Shown here in pieces: positions 57,021-64,000 of a stretch of 64,000 bases of DNA. The notes under the pieces were generated by a model. That model did no database searches and had not been told where the DNA came from. It saw nothing but the letters and a program-made list of their open reading frames with translations. The stretch is from positions 62,001 to 126,000 of the forward strand of contig JASHOA010000017.1 of assembly GCA_030041375.1 (NCBI GenBank). Direction: 5' to 3'. Positions within the stretch are counted from its first letter, which is position 1, and every line of letters starts with the position of its first letter. Made by a program: the position numbers and the translations under genes. The DNA comes from Acetobacteraceae bacterium. Lineage in GTDB: Bacteria > Pseudomonadota > Alphaproteobacteria > Acetobacterales > Acetobacteraceae.

Positions 57021-57983
57021 CTAAGCGGACACTTGGGCTGCCGCGAGGGTACGCCGACGCCTGGGGTCAGCCATGAACTCGATGCTCGTGCCGATCAGGG
57101 CGAAGCCATAGACGGTGACGGCGAGCGCGAGGCCAGGGAATACAGACGGCCACCATTGGCCGGTCATGACGTTGGGAAAGCCAGTCGCAATCATGGCGCC
57201 CCATTCCGGCGTCGGCGCGCGCACTCCGGCGCCGACGAAGCTCAGGCCGGCGGTGAGCAGGATCGACCAGCCGATGTTCACCGAAAGCTGCGCGAGCACG
57301 GGGCCGATCGCATTCGGCACGATGTGGTCCCGGATGATGAAGCGATCGGGCATTCCGGACACGAAGGCAGCCTCGACATAGCGCATTCGCCGGATGCTCA
57401 AAACCTGGCTCCGCATGAGCCGGAGATAAATGGGAATATTGACGAAGGCGATCGCAAAGATGACGCTGTTGATGCTTTGCCCGAACACCGCGACGAGGGC
57501 GATCGCGAAGACGAACACCGGGAATGCCTGCAGCACATCGGCAGCGCGCATCGTCGTGCCGCTGGCGATGTTGCGGATCCCGGGCGTACCCTGGAAGTAG
57601 CCGACCCAGGCGCCGAGCAAGGTGCCGATGATAGCCGAGATGGCCGTGCCGATGACCGCGATGGCGAGGTCGATCCGCGGGGCGTAGATCACGCGGGAGA
57701 GTACATCCATGCCGGTGTTGTCGGTGCCGAACGGATGCGCAAGGCTCGGGCTCTGGAGATAGACCGAGGGATCCGCGGTGATCGGCGAATAGGGAGCTAT
57801 GACGGGCGCGGCAATCGCGACCAGGACAACGACCGTCACGATGACATAACCCGCCGCGTAACTCGGATGCGTACGCAGGAGCCGCAGGAAGTAGCGGGTT
57901 GCGAATTTTACCTTGGCCCCGAGAGTGCGCCGCCCGGCGGGCGCGGTGGGCCCGCCGGGCGACGTGAGCGGCACCGGCCTCAT
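57021..57983 (-). CDS. Opp/Dpp-type ABC permease (OppC-like)
   Basis: 320 residues. HPFGTDNTGMDVLSRVIYAP is the DppC signature; EAAFVSGMPDRFIIRDHIVP is the coupling loop; GAGVRAPTPEWGAMI closes it. A Pro/Arg-rich N-terminus precedes the first helix. The ATG at 57983 overlaps the binding-protein stop. Confidence 0.95.
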   Translation of the reverse strand: MRPVPLTSPGGPTAPAGRRTLGAKVKFATRYFLRLLRTHPSYAAGYVIVTVVVLVAIAAPVIAPYSPITADPSVYLQSPSLAHPFGTDNTGMDVLSRVIYAPRIDLAIAVIGTAISAIIGTLLGAWVGYFQGTPGIRNIASGTTMRAADVLQAFPVFVFAIALVAVFGQSINSVIFAIAFVNIPIYLRLMRSQVLSIRRMRYVEAAFVSGMPDRFIIRDHIVPNAIGPVLAQLSVNIGWSILLTAGLSFVGAGVRAPTPEWGAMIATGFPNVMTGQWWPSVFPGLALAVTVYGFALIGTSIEFMADPRRRRTLAAAQVSA

Positions 57984-59632
57984 GCTCCGCGGTAGAAGTC
58001 CTGGAAGCGCAGATTGTTGGACGTGTAGTAGGTGAAGCCTTTGAGATCCGCACGGCGGGCCAGCACGTAGCGCGGCCAGGCGATGAAGCCCCAGGGCGCC
58101 TCACCCATGATGATCTCTTGGACCTTGGTGTAAATCTCCTTGCGTTTCGCGGCGTCGATGGTCTCGAGGCCGGCCGTGATCAGCGCATCCACCTCCGGGT
58201 TCACGTAGTTACTGTAATCGACATAGGACTTGGAGTGGAAATAGAGCTTGGTCGAATAGCCGGGATCGGGTACCCAGGGCGAATCACGATAGAAGATCAT
58301 CGGCTGTTCGCGCTTGGTGACGAAATCATAGAACGTCGCCGCCGGCACCTTGTTGAGGACGATATCGACGCCGATCTTGCGCAAGCTGGTCTGGTAGAGG
58401 ATGGCGACCGGTTCCTGAACAGGATCGCCGGCGTTGTAGCTGAGCGTGCTCTTGAAGCCGTTCTTGAAACCGGCCTCGTCGAGGAGCGCCTTCGCCTTGG
58501 CGAGATCGGTATCGTACTGCCAGAACTGATCCGTGAATTCGGGATAGATTGCCGGAATACAACCCGTCTGCTTGTCGGCGAGGCCCTGGAAAACCGTCTT
58601 CAAGGTTTCCTCGCGCGGCAGCGCATAGTTCATGGCCTGCCGGACCTTGACATTGTCGAAGGGCTTCATCTTGGCGTTCAACTCGATCCAGACGGCATAG
58701 GACGCGCGGACTGCATCGATGGCGACGCCGCGTGCCCTCTTCAGTGTCACATATTCGAGCGGCTGGAGGAATTGCGCGATATCGACGCTGCCGCCCTGGA
58801 GCAGGGAAAGCCGGGTCGCCGAGGTCGGAACCTCCTTGAAGATGACGGTGTCCATGTAGGGCTTGCCGCGATAGTAGTCGGCCCGGCCTTTGTAGACGGC
58901 CTGCTGGCCGCGCACGAGTTGGGCAACCTCGTAGGGACCGAAGCCGGCAGAGTTGTTTTCCAGGAACTTGTGGGCCCAGTCGTTGTCCACGGTTTCCTGC
59001 TTGCACTTGGCCTGGTCGTACACCGGGTTCGAGAGGTTCACCATCTGCTTCAGCAGCAGCGGGTTGGGCTTCGGAAGGTGAAACGAAACGACGTAGCGCC
59101 CGTCAACCTTGATCTGATCCTCGTGGAAGATGTTGAGGACGCCGGTCTGGAAGGGACCAAGGCCGTGCAGGTTCAGTTTGCGGTCCCATGTCCATTTCAC
59201 GTCTTCGGCGGTGAATTCATTGCCCCAGTTGCTCTTCACCCCCTGGCGCAGGGTGAAGCGGCCGACCGTACCATCGGTGCTCACCTCCCACTTCTCGGCA
59301 AGTTTGCCGACCAGATTGAGATTGTACGGCTTGTCGGAATGCACGCCGATATCTTCGCGCCGTGCCTCGGGGGCGTCGGGGTCCGGGATCTTCGCGTACT
59401 CGAGAAGGTTGTCGTAGAGCGCGCCGACGGCGTCGATCGTGCCGAGACTGACGTCATATTCGTGATCGAGGCTCTGCGGGGTTGCCGGTGCGGCGATGAC
59501 GAACGTGTGGCTGGCCTCGGTCGCTGCGGGGGCCGCAGATGCTGTTCCGGCAACGATGCCGGCAGCGCCGGTCGCCACTGCTCCTTTGATCACGCCGCGC
59601 CGTGTCAGCCTGCCGCTCCCCGGATCGTTCAT
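57980..59632 (-). CDS. ABC transporter substrate-binding protein, Tat-exported (SBP family 5)
   Basis: 550 residues. Twin-arginine signal LTRRGVIKGAVATGAAGIVA with cleavage near ASA about residue 33. Mature SBP_bac_5 features: TLRQGVKSNWGNEFTAEDVK, LRKIGVDIVLNKVPAATFYD, then WVPDPGYSTKLYFHSKSYVD. GGGAGAAGG precedes the ATG at 59632. The ligand could be a peptide, an opine or another amine-containing solute; it cannot be told. Confidence 0.94.
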   Translation of the reverse strand: MNDPGSGRLTRRGVIKGAVATGAAGIVAGTASAAPAATEASHTFVIAAPATPQSLDHEYDVSLGTIDAVGALYDNLLEYAKIPDPDAPEARREDIGVHSDKPYNLNLVGKLAEKWEVSTDGTVGRFTLRQGVKSNWGNEFTAEDVKWTWDRKLNLHGLGPFQTGVLNIFHEDQIKVDGRYVVSFHLPKPNPLLLKQMVNLSNPVYDQAKCKQETVDNDWAHKFLENNSAGFGPYEVAQLVRGQQAVYKGRADYYRGKPYMDTVIFKEVPTSATRLSLLQGGSVDIAQFLQPLEYVTLKRARGVAIDAVRASYAVWIELNAKMKPFDNVKVRQAMNYALPREETLKTVFQGLADKQTGCIPAIYPEFTDQFWQYDTDLAKAKALLDEAGFKNGFKSTLSYNAGDPVQEPVAILYQTSLRKIGVDIVLNKVPAATFYDFVTKREQPMIFYRDSPWVPDPGYSTKLYFHSKSYVDYSNYVNPEVDALITAGLETIDAAKRKEIYTKVQEIIMGEAPWGFIAWPRYVLARRADLKGFTYYTSNNLRFQDFYRGA

Positions 59633-59802
59633 CGCCCTTCTCCCTTGCTTCCCCGGCCCGGATGCGACCCCGGGCACGCCATCCTGCCGATGATGTACGG
59701 TCAGGCCATCATGGTCCGACCAAACGCGGCTGCCAGTACCACTGCGGGCAAAGAGCGTCAAGCGCGCGTGACATGAACTGACACGCCCGAAAGTCGGCGC
59801 GC

Positions 59803-59940
59803 GTGGACCGTGCGCCGGAGGCGGGAATCGCCGTCGGCCCGGTGAGTGCCGCCTGTCCTGTTTTGGAAGCGCCGGAAATCACGGTGCGCTACGGCGCGAT
59901 GGTGGCGCCAAGCGGCGTGTCTTTTGCGTTATCCGGCGGG
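59803..59940 (+). pseudogene. Remnant of an ABC transporter ATPase N-terminus
   Basis: The translation VLEAPEITVRYGAMVAPSGV then SFALSGG aligns with the first strands of ABC ATPases (typical LEVRDLTVRYGAVVALDGVSF). No Walker A follows: similarity fades after about 59955 and the opposite-strand biotin carboxylase gene ends at 59974. It appears truncated. Lies between the Opp operon and the leucine-degradation operon. No other gene is seen in 59633-59973. Confidence 0.55.
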
Positions 59941-59973
59941 TTTGCGCTCCCTCCGGCGCCCTCGCCGTTGGTC

Positions 59974-62004
59974 TCAGTTTGCGGCTTCGGGAGCGAAACG
60001 TACCAGCTCGGCACCCTCTTCGACCATTTCTCCAATGCCGAATGGAAGTTCGCTGACGCTGCCGGCGCGCGGCGCGCTGAGGGTGAGTTCCATCTTCATC
60101 GCCTCGAGCACGATCAGGGCTGCGCCTTTCTCGACGGCATCGCCTGTCTTGACGAGGATACGTGTGATACGCCCCGGGATCGGCGCGATGAGACGCTCCG
60201 CCCCGGCCGCGTGGCCGGCGGGTGGCGCAAGCGGATCGAGGCGGGTGAGCACCTCGTTCTTCTTGCCGCGGCGTATGACGACGAGATCCATGCCGCGACG
60301 AACGACACGAAGATGATGCTCTACGCGATCGAGACGGAGTGCCATCCCGGCTTCATCTTCGCGCGCCGTCGCGTGCACGCTCTCGGAGGCGAAGACGAGG
60401 CGCCAGGAGCCATCGGGGCCGGCGTAAGCGCGGAGCGGAACTTTCTCGCCGTCCCAGGAGAGCAGAAAATCCTGGAAGCCCGCGCCATTCATCCGCCAGG
60501 CATCGGCGATGGCCCAGGGCGAAAAGGGATCCGCCCTCCTTTCGGCCGCAGCCGCGGCCTCGCTTTCAGTGTCCCGGAGCACGGCGAGCACTGCTGCGGC
60601 AAGGATGAGGCGCTGCTCGGCGGGGGGCACAAGCGCCGGTTCAGGCGGCAACAGCGCATCCTTGTGCCGCGCGATGAACCCGGTATCCAGGCCGCCGGCT
60701 GCGAATTCGGGATGGGCCAGGATCGCCCCGAGGAGTCCGAGATTCGTCTCGACGCCGACGATTTCCCACTTGGCGAGAGCAGACTGCAAACGGCTGAGCG
60801 CGGCCGGGCGGTCCTCGCCCCAGGCGATCAGCTTGGCGATCATCGGGTCGTATTCGGAACCGATCGCATCGCCCTCGCGCACACCGCTATCCACTCGGAG
60901 CGCGAGGTTTTGCCGCGGCATCCTGAGATGCACGAGGTGGCCGACCGAAGGCAGGAACTCACGCCCCGGATCCTCGGCATAGATTCGCGCCTCGATCGCA
61001 TGCCCATGGATTGAGAGCCCCGTGGCGGCTTGCGGGAGCTTCTCGCCGGAAGCGACGAGAATCTGCCATTCGACGAGGTCCTGACCAGTGATCATCTCGG
61101 TCACCGCATGCTCGACCTGCAGGCGGGTGTTCATTTCCATGAAATAGAAATCGCTGCCGGCGACGAGAAACTCGACGGTTCCGGCGCCGACATAACCGAC
61201 CGCACGGCCGGCGGCGATGGCCGCCGCCGCCATCGCCGCGCGCAGTGACGGATCGAGGTCCGGCGCCGGTGCCTCCTCGATGATCTTCTGATAGCGGCGC
61301 TGGATCGAGCAGTCGCGCTCGAACAGAGAGACAACGTTGCCGTGCATGTCGGCGAAGAGCTGGATTTCGACGTGCCGGGGTCGGGCCAGGTATTTTTCGA
61401 GCAGGAGGTGGCCCGAGCCGAACGCGGAGCGCGCCTCGCGCGCGGCGGAGGAGAGCGCGGCCTCGAGATCTTCGGACCTCTCCACGATGCGCATCCCCCG
61501 CCCGCCGCCGCCAGCCGACGCCTTGATGAGCACCGGGTAGCCGATATTCCCTGCGGCGGCGGCAAGCGAGGGAAAATCCTGTGCCGCACCGTGATAGCCG
61601 GGCAGCAGGGGGACATCGGCCTTCTCCATCAGCGCCTTCGCCTCCGCCTTCGAGCCCATGCGGCGGATGGCAGCCGGCGGAGGGCCGATGAAGACGATGC
61701 CGGCCGATGCCGAGGCCTCGGCGAAATCGGCATTTTCCGACAGAAATCCGTAGCCGGGATGAATGGCCTCGGCGCCGGCGCGGCGCCCCGCATCGATGAT
61801 CCTCTCTATTGAGAGATAGCTTTCGCGGGCAGGAGGCGGGCCGATCGGCCAAGCCTCGTCGGCGAGTGCGACGTGGGCAGCGTTGCGATCGGCCTCGGAA
61901 TAGACGGCTGCCGTTGCGATGCCGAGCCGCCGGGCGGTTTTGATCACGCGGCAGGCGATCTCGCCCCGGTTCGCGATCAGGATCTTGCGGAACATCCTCT
62001 TCAC
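59974..62004 (-). CDS. mccA: Biotin-carrying subunit of acyl-CoA (methylcrotonyl-CoA) carboxylase
   Basis: 676 residues. Biotin carboxylase: [40 protein letters not shown]-grasp [16 protein letters not shown] and [20 protein letters not shown]. The C-terminal biotinyl domain has VLEAMKMEL. Start is GTG at 62004 (GTGA overlap with the upstream stop) or ATG at 61995. Methylcrotonyl specificity is inferred from the adjacent isovaleryl-CoA dehydrogenase. Confidence 0.93.
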   Translation of the reverse strand: MKRMFRKILIANRGEIACRVIKTARRLGIATAAVYSEADRNAAHVALADEAWPIGPPPARESYLSIERIIDAGRRAGAEAIHPGYGFLSENADFAEASASAGIVFIGPPPAAIRRMGSKAEAKALMEKADVPLLPGYHGAAQDFPSLAAAAGNIGYPVLIKASAGGGGRGMRIVERSEDLEAALSSAAREARSAFGSGHLLLEKYLARPRHVEIQLFADMHGNVVSLFERDCSIQRRYQKIIEEAPAPDLDPSLRAAMAAAAIAAGRAVGYVGAGTVEFLVAGSDFYFMEMNTRLQVEHAVTEMITGQDLVEWQILVASGEKLPQAATGLSIHGHAIEARIYAEDPGREFLPSVGHLVHLRMPRQNLALRVDSGVREGDAIGSEYDPMIAKLIAWGEDRPAALSRLQSALAKWEIVGVETNLGLLGAILAHPEFAAGGLDTGFIARHKDALLPPEPALVPPAEQRLILAAAVLAVLRDTESEAAAAAERRADPFSPWAIADAWRMNGAGFQDFLLSWDGEKVPLRAYAGPDGSWRLVFASESVHATAREDEAGMALRLDRVEHHLRVVRRGMDLVVIRRGKKNEVLTRLDPLAPPAGHAAGAERLIAPIPGRITRILVKTGDAVEKGAALIVLEAMKMELTLSAPRAGSVSELPFGIGEMVEEGAELVRFAPEAAN

Positions 62005-63608
62005 ATCCGGAACAGGCCGAAGCGGGTCGGTTCGATCGGTGCATTCAGGCTTGCCGAGATGGCGAGCCCGAGCACGCGGCGGGTGTCTGCCGGATCGATC
62101 ACGCCGTCGTCCCAGAGCCGCGCCGTGGCGTAGAACGGGTGGCCCTGCGCTTCGTACTGGGCGCGGATCGGCGCCTTGAACGCCTCTTCCTCATCGGCTG
62201 GCCAGTCCGTGCCGCGGGCGGCGAGCGCTTCGCGGCGAACCTCGGCGAGTACCGATGCCGCCTGCTCGCCTCCCATGACGCTGATCCGCGCGTTCGGCCA
62301 CATCCAGAGGAAGCGCGGCGAGTAGCCGCGGCCGCACATGGCGTAATTGCCGGCGCCGAAGCTGCCGCCAATGATGACCGTGAATTTCGGCACGGCCGCA
62401 CAGGCGACGGCCGTCACCATTTTTGCGCCGTGCTTGGCGATGCCGCCTTGCTCGTATTTGCGGCCGACCATGAAACCCGTGATGTTCTGCAGAAACACCA
62501 GGGGAATCCCGCGCTGCGCCGCAAGCTCGATGAAGTGCGCACCCTTCTCGGCGCTTTCCGAAAAAAGGATGCCGTTGTTGGCGATGATGCCGACCGGATA
62601 GCCGAAGATGTGCGCGAATCCCGTGACCAGGGTCGGTCCGTAGAGGCGCTTGAACTCCTCGAAGAGGCTCGCGTCGACGATCCGGGCGATGACCTCGCGC
62701 GCATCAAAGGGCCGGCGCAGATCAACTGGCACGACACCGCCGATTTCCGCCGGATCGTAACGCGGGGGGCTTGGCTCCCTGAGCACGAGCGGAACCCGCT
62801 TGACGCGGTTGAGGCCGGCCACGATCCCGCGGGCGATACCGAGCGCGTGCAAATCATTCTCGGCCAAATGATCGGCCACGCCCGAGATGCGGGTATGCAG
62901 ATCCGCCCCGCCAAGTTCTTCGGCAGTCACGACTTCGCCGGTTGCCGCCTTGACGAGGGGCGGACCGCCGAGAAAGATCGTGCCCTGGTTCCGCACGATG
63001 ATGGCTTCGTCCGACATCGCCGGCACGTAGGCGCCGCCGGCGGTGCAGGACCCCATGACCAGTGCAATCTGCGGGATTCCGGCCGCCGACATCCGCGCCT
63101 GATTGTAGAAGATGCGGCCGAAATGCTCCCGATCCGGGAAGACTTCGTCCTGGTTCGGCAGATTGGCGCCACCGGAATCGACGAGATAGAGGCAGGGAAG
63201 GTGGTTCTCGGCGGCGATCTCCTGCGCGCGCAGGTGCTTCTTCACGGTGATCGGGAAGTAGGTCCCGCCCTTCACCGTGGCGTCATTGGCGATCACCATG
63301 CACTCGCGGCCGGCGATTCTGCCGATGCCGGTAATGATGCCGGCGGACGGGACCTCGCCGCCATACATGCTGTGCGCCGCAAGCTGGCCGATTTCGAGGA
63401 AAGGCGAGAGCGGGTCGATCAGGGCGCGGATGCGATCGCGTGGCAGGAGCTTTCCGCGCTTGATGTGGCGTTCGCGTGCGGCAGCACCGCCACCCTCGCG
63501 CACCCGTTCTGCGAGAGCGCGAAGCTCGGCCACCAGCGCCTGCATCGCTTCGGCATTGGCGCGGAATTCGCGGCTGCGCGGATCCAGCGCGGATTCGATC
63601 ACCGGCAT
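62001..63608 (-). CDS. mccB: Methylcrotonyl-CoA carboxylase carboxyltransferase subunit
   Basis: 535 residues. [40 protein letters not shown] (SGGANLPxQ is typical of methylcrotonyl-CoA subunits), [20 protein letters not shown] and [20 protein letters not shown]. The nine-base gap to the acyl-CoA dehydrogenase gene and overlap with the biotin subunit indicate one operon. Confidence 0.95.
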   Translation of the reverse strand: MPVIESALDPRSREFRANAEAMQALVAELRALAERVREGGGAAARERHIKRGKLLPRDRIRALIDPLSPFLEIGQLAAHSMYGGEVPSAGIITGIGRIAGRECMVIANDATVKGGTYFPITVKKHLRAQEIAAENHLPCLYLVDSGGANLPNQDEVFPDREHFGRIFYNQARMSAAGIPQIALVMGSCTAGGAYVPAMSDEAIIVRNQGTIFLGGPPLVKAATGEVVTAEELGGADLHTRISGVADHLAENDLHALGIARGIVAGLNRVKRVPLVLREPSPPRYDPAEIGGVVPVDLRRPFDAREVIARIVDASLFEEFKRLYGPTLVTGFAHIFGYPVGIIANNGILFSESAEKGAHFIELAAQRGIPLVFLQNITGFMVGRKYEQGGIAKHGAKMVTAVACAAVPKFTVIIGGSFGAGNYAMCGRGYSPRFLWMWPNARISVMGGEQAASVLAEVRREALAARGTDWPADEEEAFKAPIRAQYEAQGHPFYATARLWDDGVIDPADTRRVLGLAISASLNAPIEPTRFGLFRM

Positions 63609-63617
63609 CGGGCGAGC

Positions 63618-64000
63618 TCAGCCGGTCTCAGCAAACAACTCGCGGCCGATCAGCATGCGCCGGATTTCGTTGGTGCCGGCGCCAATCTCGTAGAGCTTGG
63701 CATCGCGCAGCAGCCGTCCGGACGGGTAATCGTTGATGTAGCCGTTGCCGCCAAGACACTGGATCGCCTCGAGCGCCATCCAGGTTGCCTTCTCGGAAGC
63801 GAAGAGGATCGCCGCCGCGGCATCCTTGCGGCCGGCGCGGCCCCGATCGGCGGCGCCGGCGACCGCGTACACGTAGGCGCGCGCCGCCTGCATGGCTGTG
63901 TACATATCGGCGAGCTTGCCCTGCATGAGCTGGAATTCGCCGATCGCCCGGCCGAACTGCCGCCGCTCGTGCAGATAGGGGAGGACCAGATCGAGTGCGG
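63618..64000 (-). CDS. ivd: Isovaleryl-CoA dehydrogenase, C-terminal part
   Basis: 127 codons up to the right edge. [20 protein letters not shown] with [18 protein letters not shown] and [20 protein letters not shown] then [20 protein letters not shown] match acyl-CoA dehydrogenases of the isovaleryl type. The catalytic Glu would lie beyond the window. First gene of the leucine-degradation operon as seen here. Confidence 0.92.
   Translation of the reverse strand, partial: ALDLVLPYLHERRQFGRAIGEFQLMQGKLADMYTAMQAARAYVYAVAGAADRGRAGRKDAAAAILFASEKATWMALEAIQCLGGNGYINDYPSGRLLRDAKLYEIGAGTNEIRRMLIGRELFAETG

Noticed and set aside
56121-57995. 624-codon plus-strand frame opposite the ABC permeases
   Set aside because: Shadow frame; both permeases on the minus strand are full-length with overlapping starts and stops.

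Overview
The window is a GC-rich, densely packed chromosomal segment with very high third-position GC, which gives long open frames on the antisense strand of nearly every gene. An alphaproteobacterium of the Rhodospirillales/Acetobacteraceae type fits best. The evidence is a CIRCE-controlled groES-groEL operon, Usg, COX15/CtaA-type heme A synthase, an ATP12-type F1 assembly factor, DUF1127, an Mrp antiporter operon and a fused MaeB. Placement rests on gene content only. I see no integrase, transposase, phage gene, CRISPR array or rRNA.

Layout. 1-6 kb, minus strand: start of an M20 peptidase, then an RND efflux permease and its lipoprotein adaptor, separated by a palindromic intergenic repeat, then two small envelope proteins. 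6.25-11.7 kb, plus strand: a seven-gene Mrp-type cation/proton antiporter operon (E-F-G-A'B-C-D-D') with four-base start/stop overlaps. 12-22 kb: cold-shock gene and companion, aroC, fabI, pdxH, a tandem UspA protein, ubiA, rsmE, gshA and a large SARP-like regulator. 21.4-25 kb, minus strand: groES-groEL, a second csp, and a threonine-dehydratase-like gene without a normal start codon. 25.2-30.9 kb: usg, ctaA, tag, an alpha/beta hydrolase, DUF1127, a LysR regulator and a LysE exporter. 31-36.5 kb, minus strand: tkt-gap-pgk, a KirBac potassium channel and an orphan antitoxin-like gene.

36.7-42.4 kb holds two divergent catabolic operons. Leftward is a class I CoA-transferase pair plus a CaiB/BaiF enzyme; rightward is a glutamine-synthetase-like ligase, an N-formylglutamate amidohydrolase-like protein and a cysteine hydrolase. 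This is the best candidate for an undescribed pathway. 42.4-49.5 kb: a two-component system divergent from a small exported protein, an AsmA protein, ATP12, acylphosphatase, lipB and tRNA-Leu(GAG). 49.6-53 kb: maeB and a [4Fe-4S] APS/PAPS reductase behind an unusually AT-rich promoter.

53-59.6 kb, minus strand: a complete Opp/Dpp-type ABC operon (Tat-exported binding protein, two permeases, two ATPases) ending in a short-chain dehydrogenase. One ATPase has three catalytic positions replaced. A remnant of another ABC ATPase lies just beyond it. 60-64 kb, minus strand: a leucine-degradation (liu-type) operon with isovaleryl-CoA dehydrogenase, the carboxyltransferase and the biotin subunit of methylcrotonyl-CoA carboxylase.
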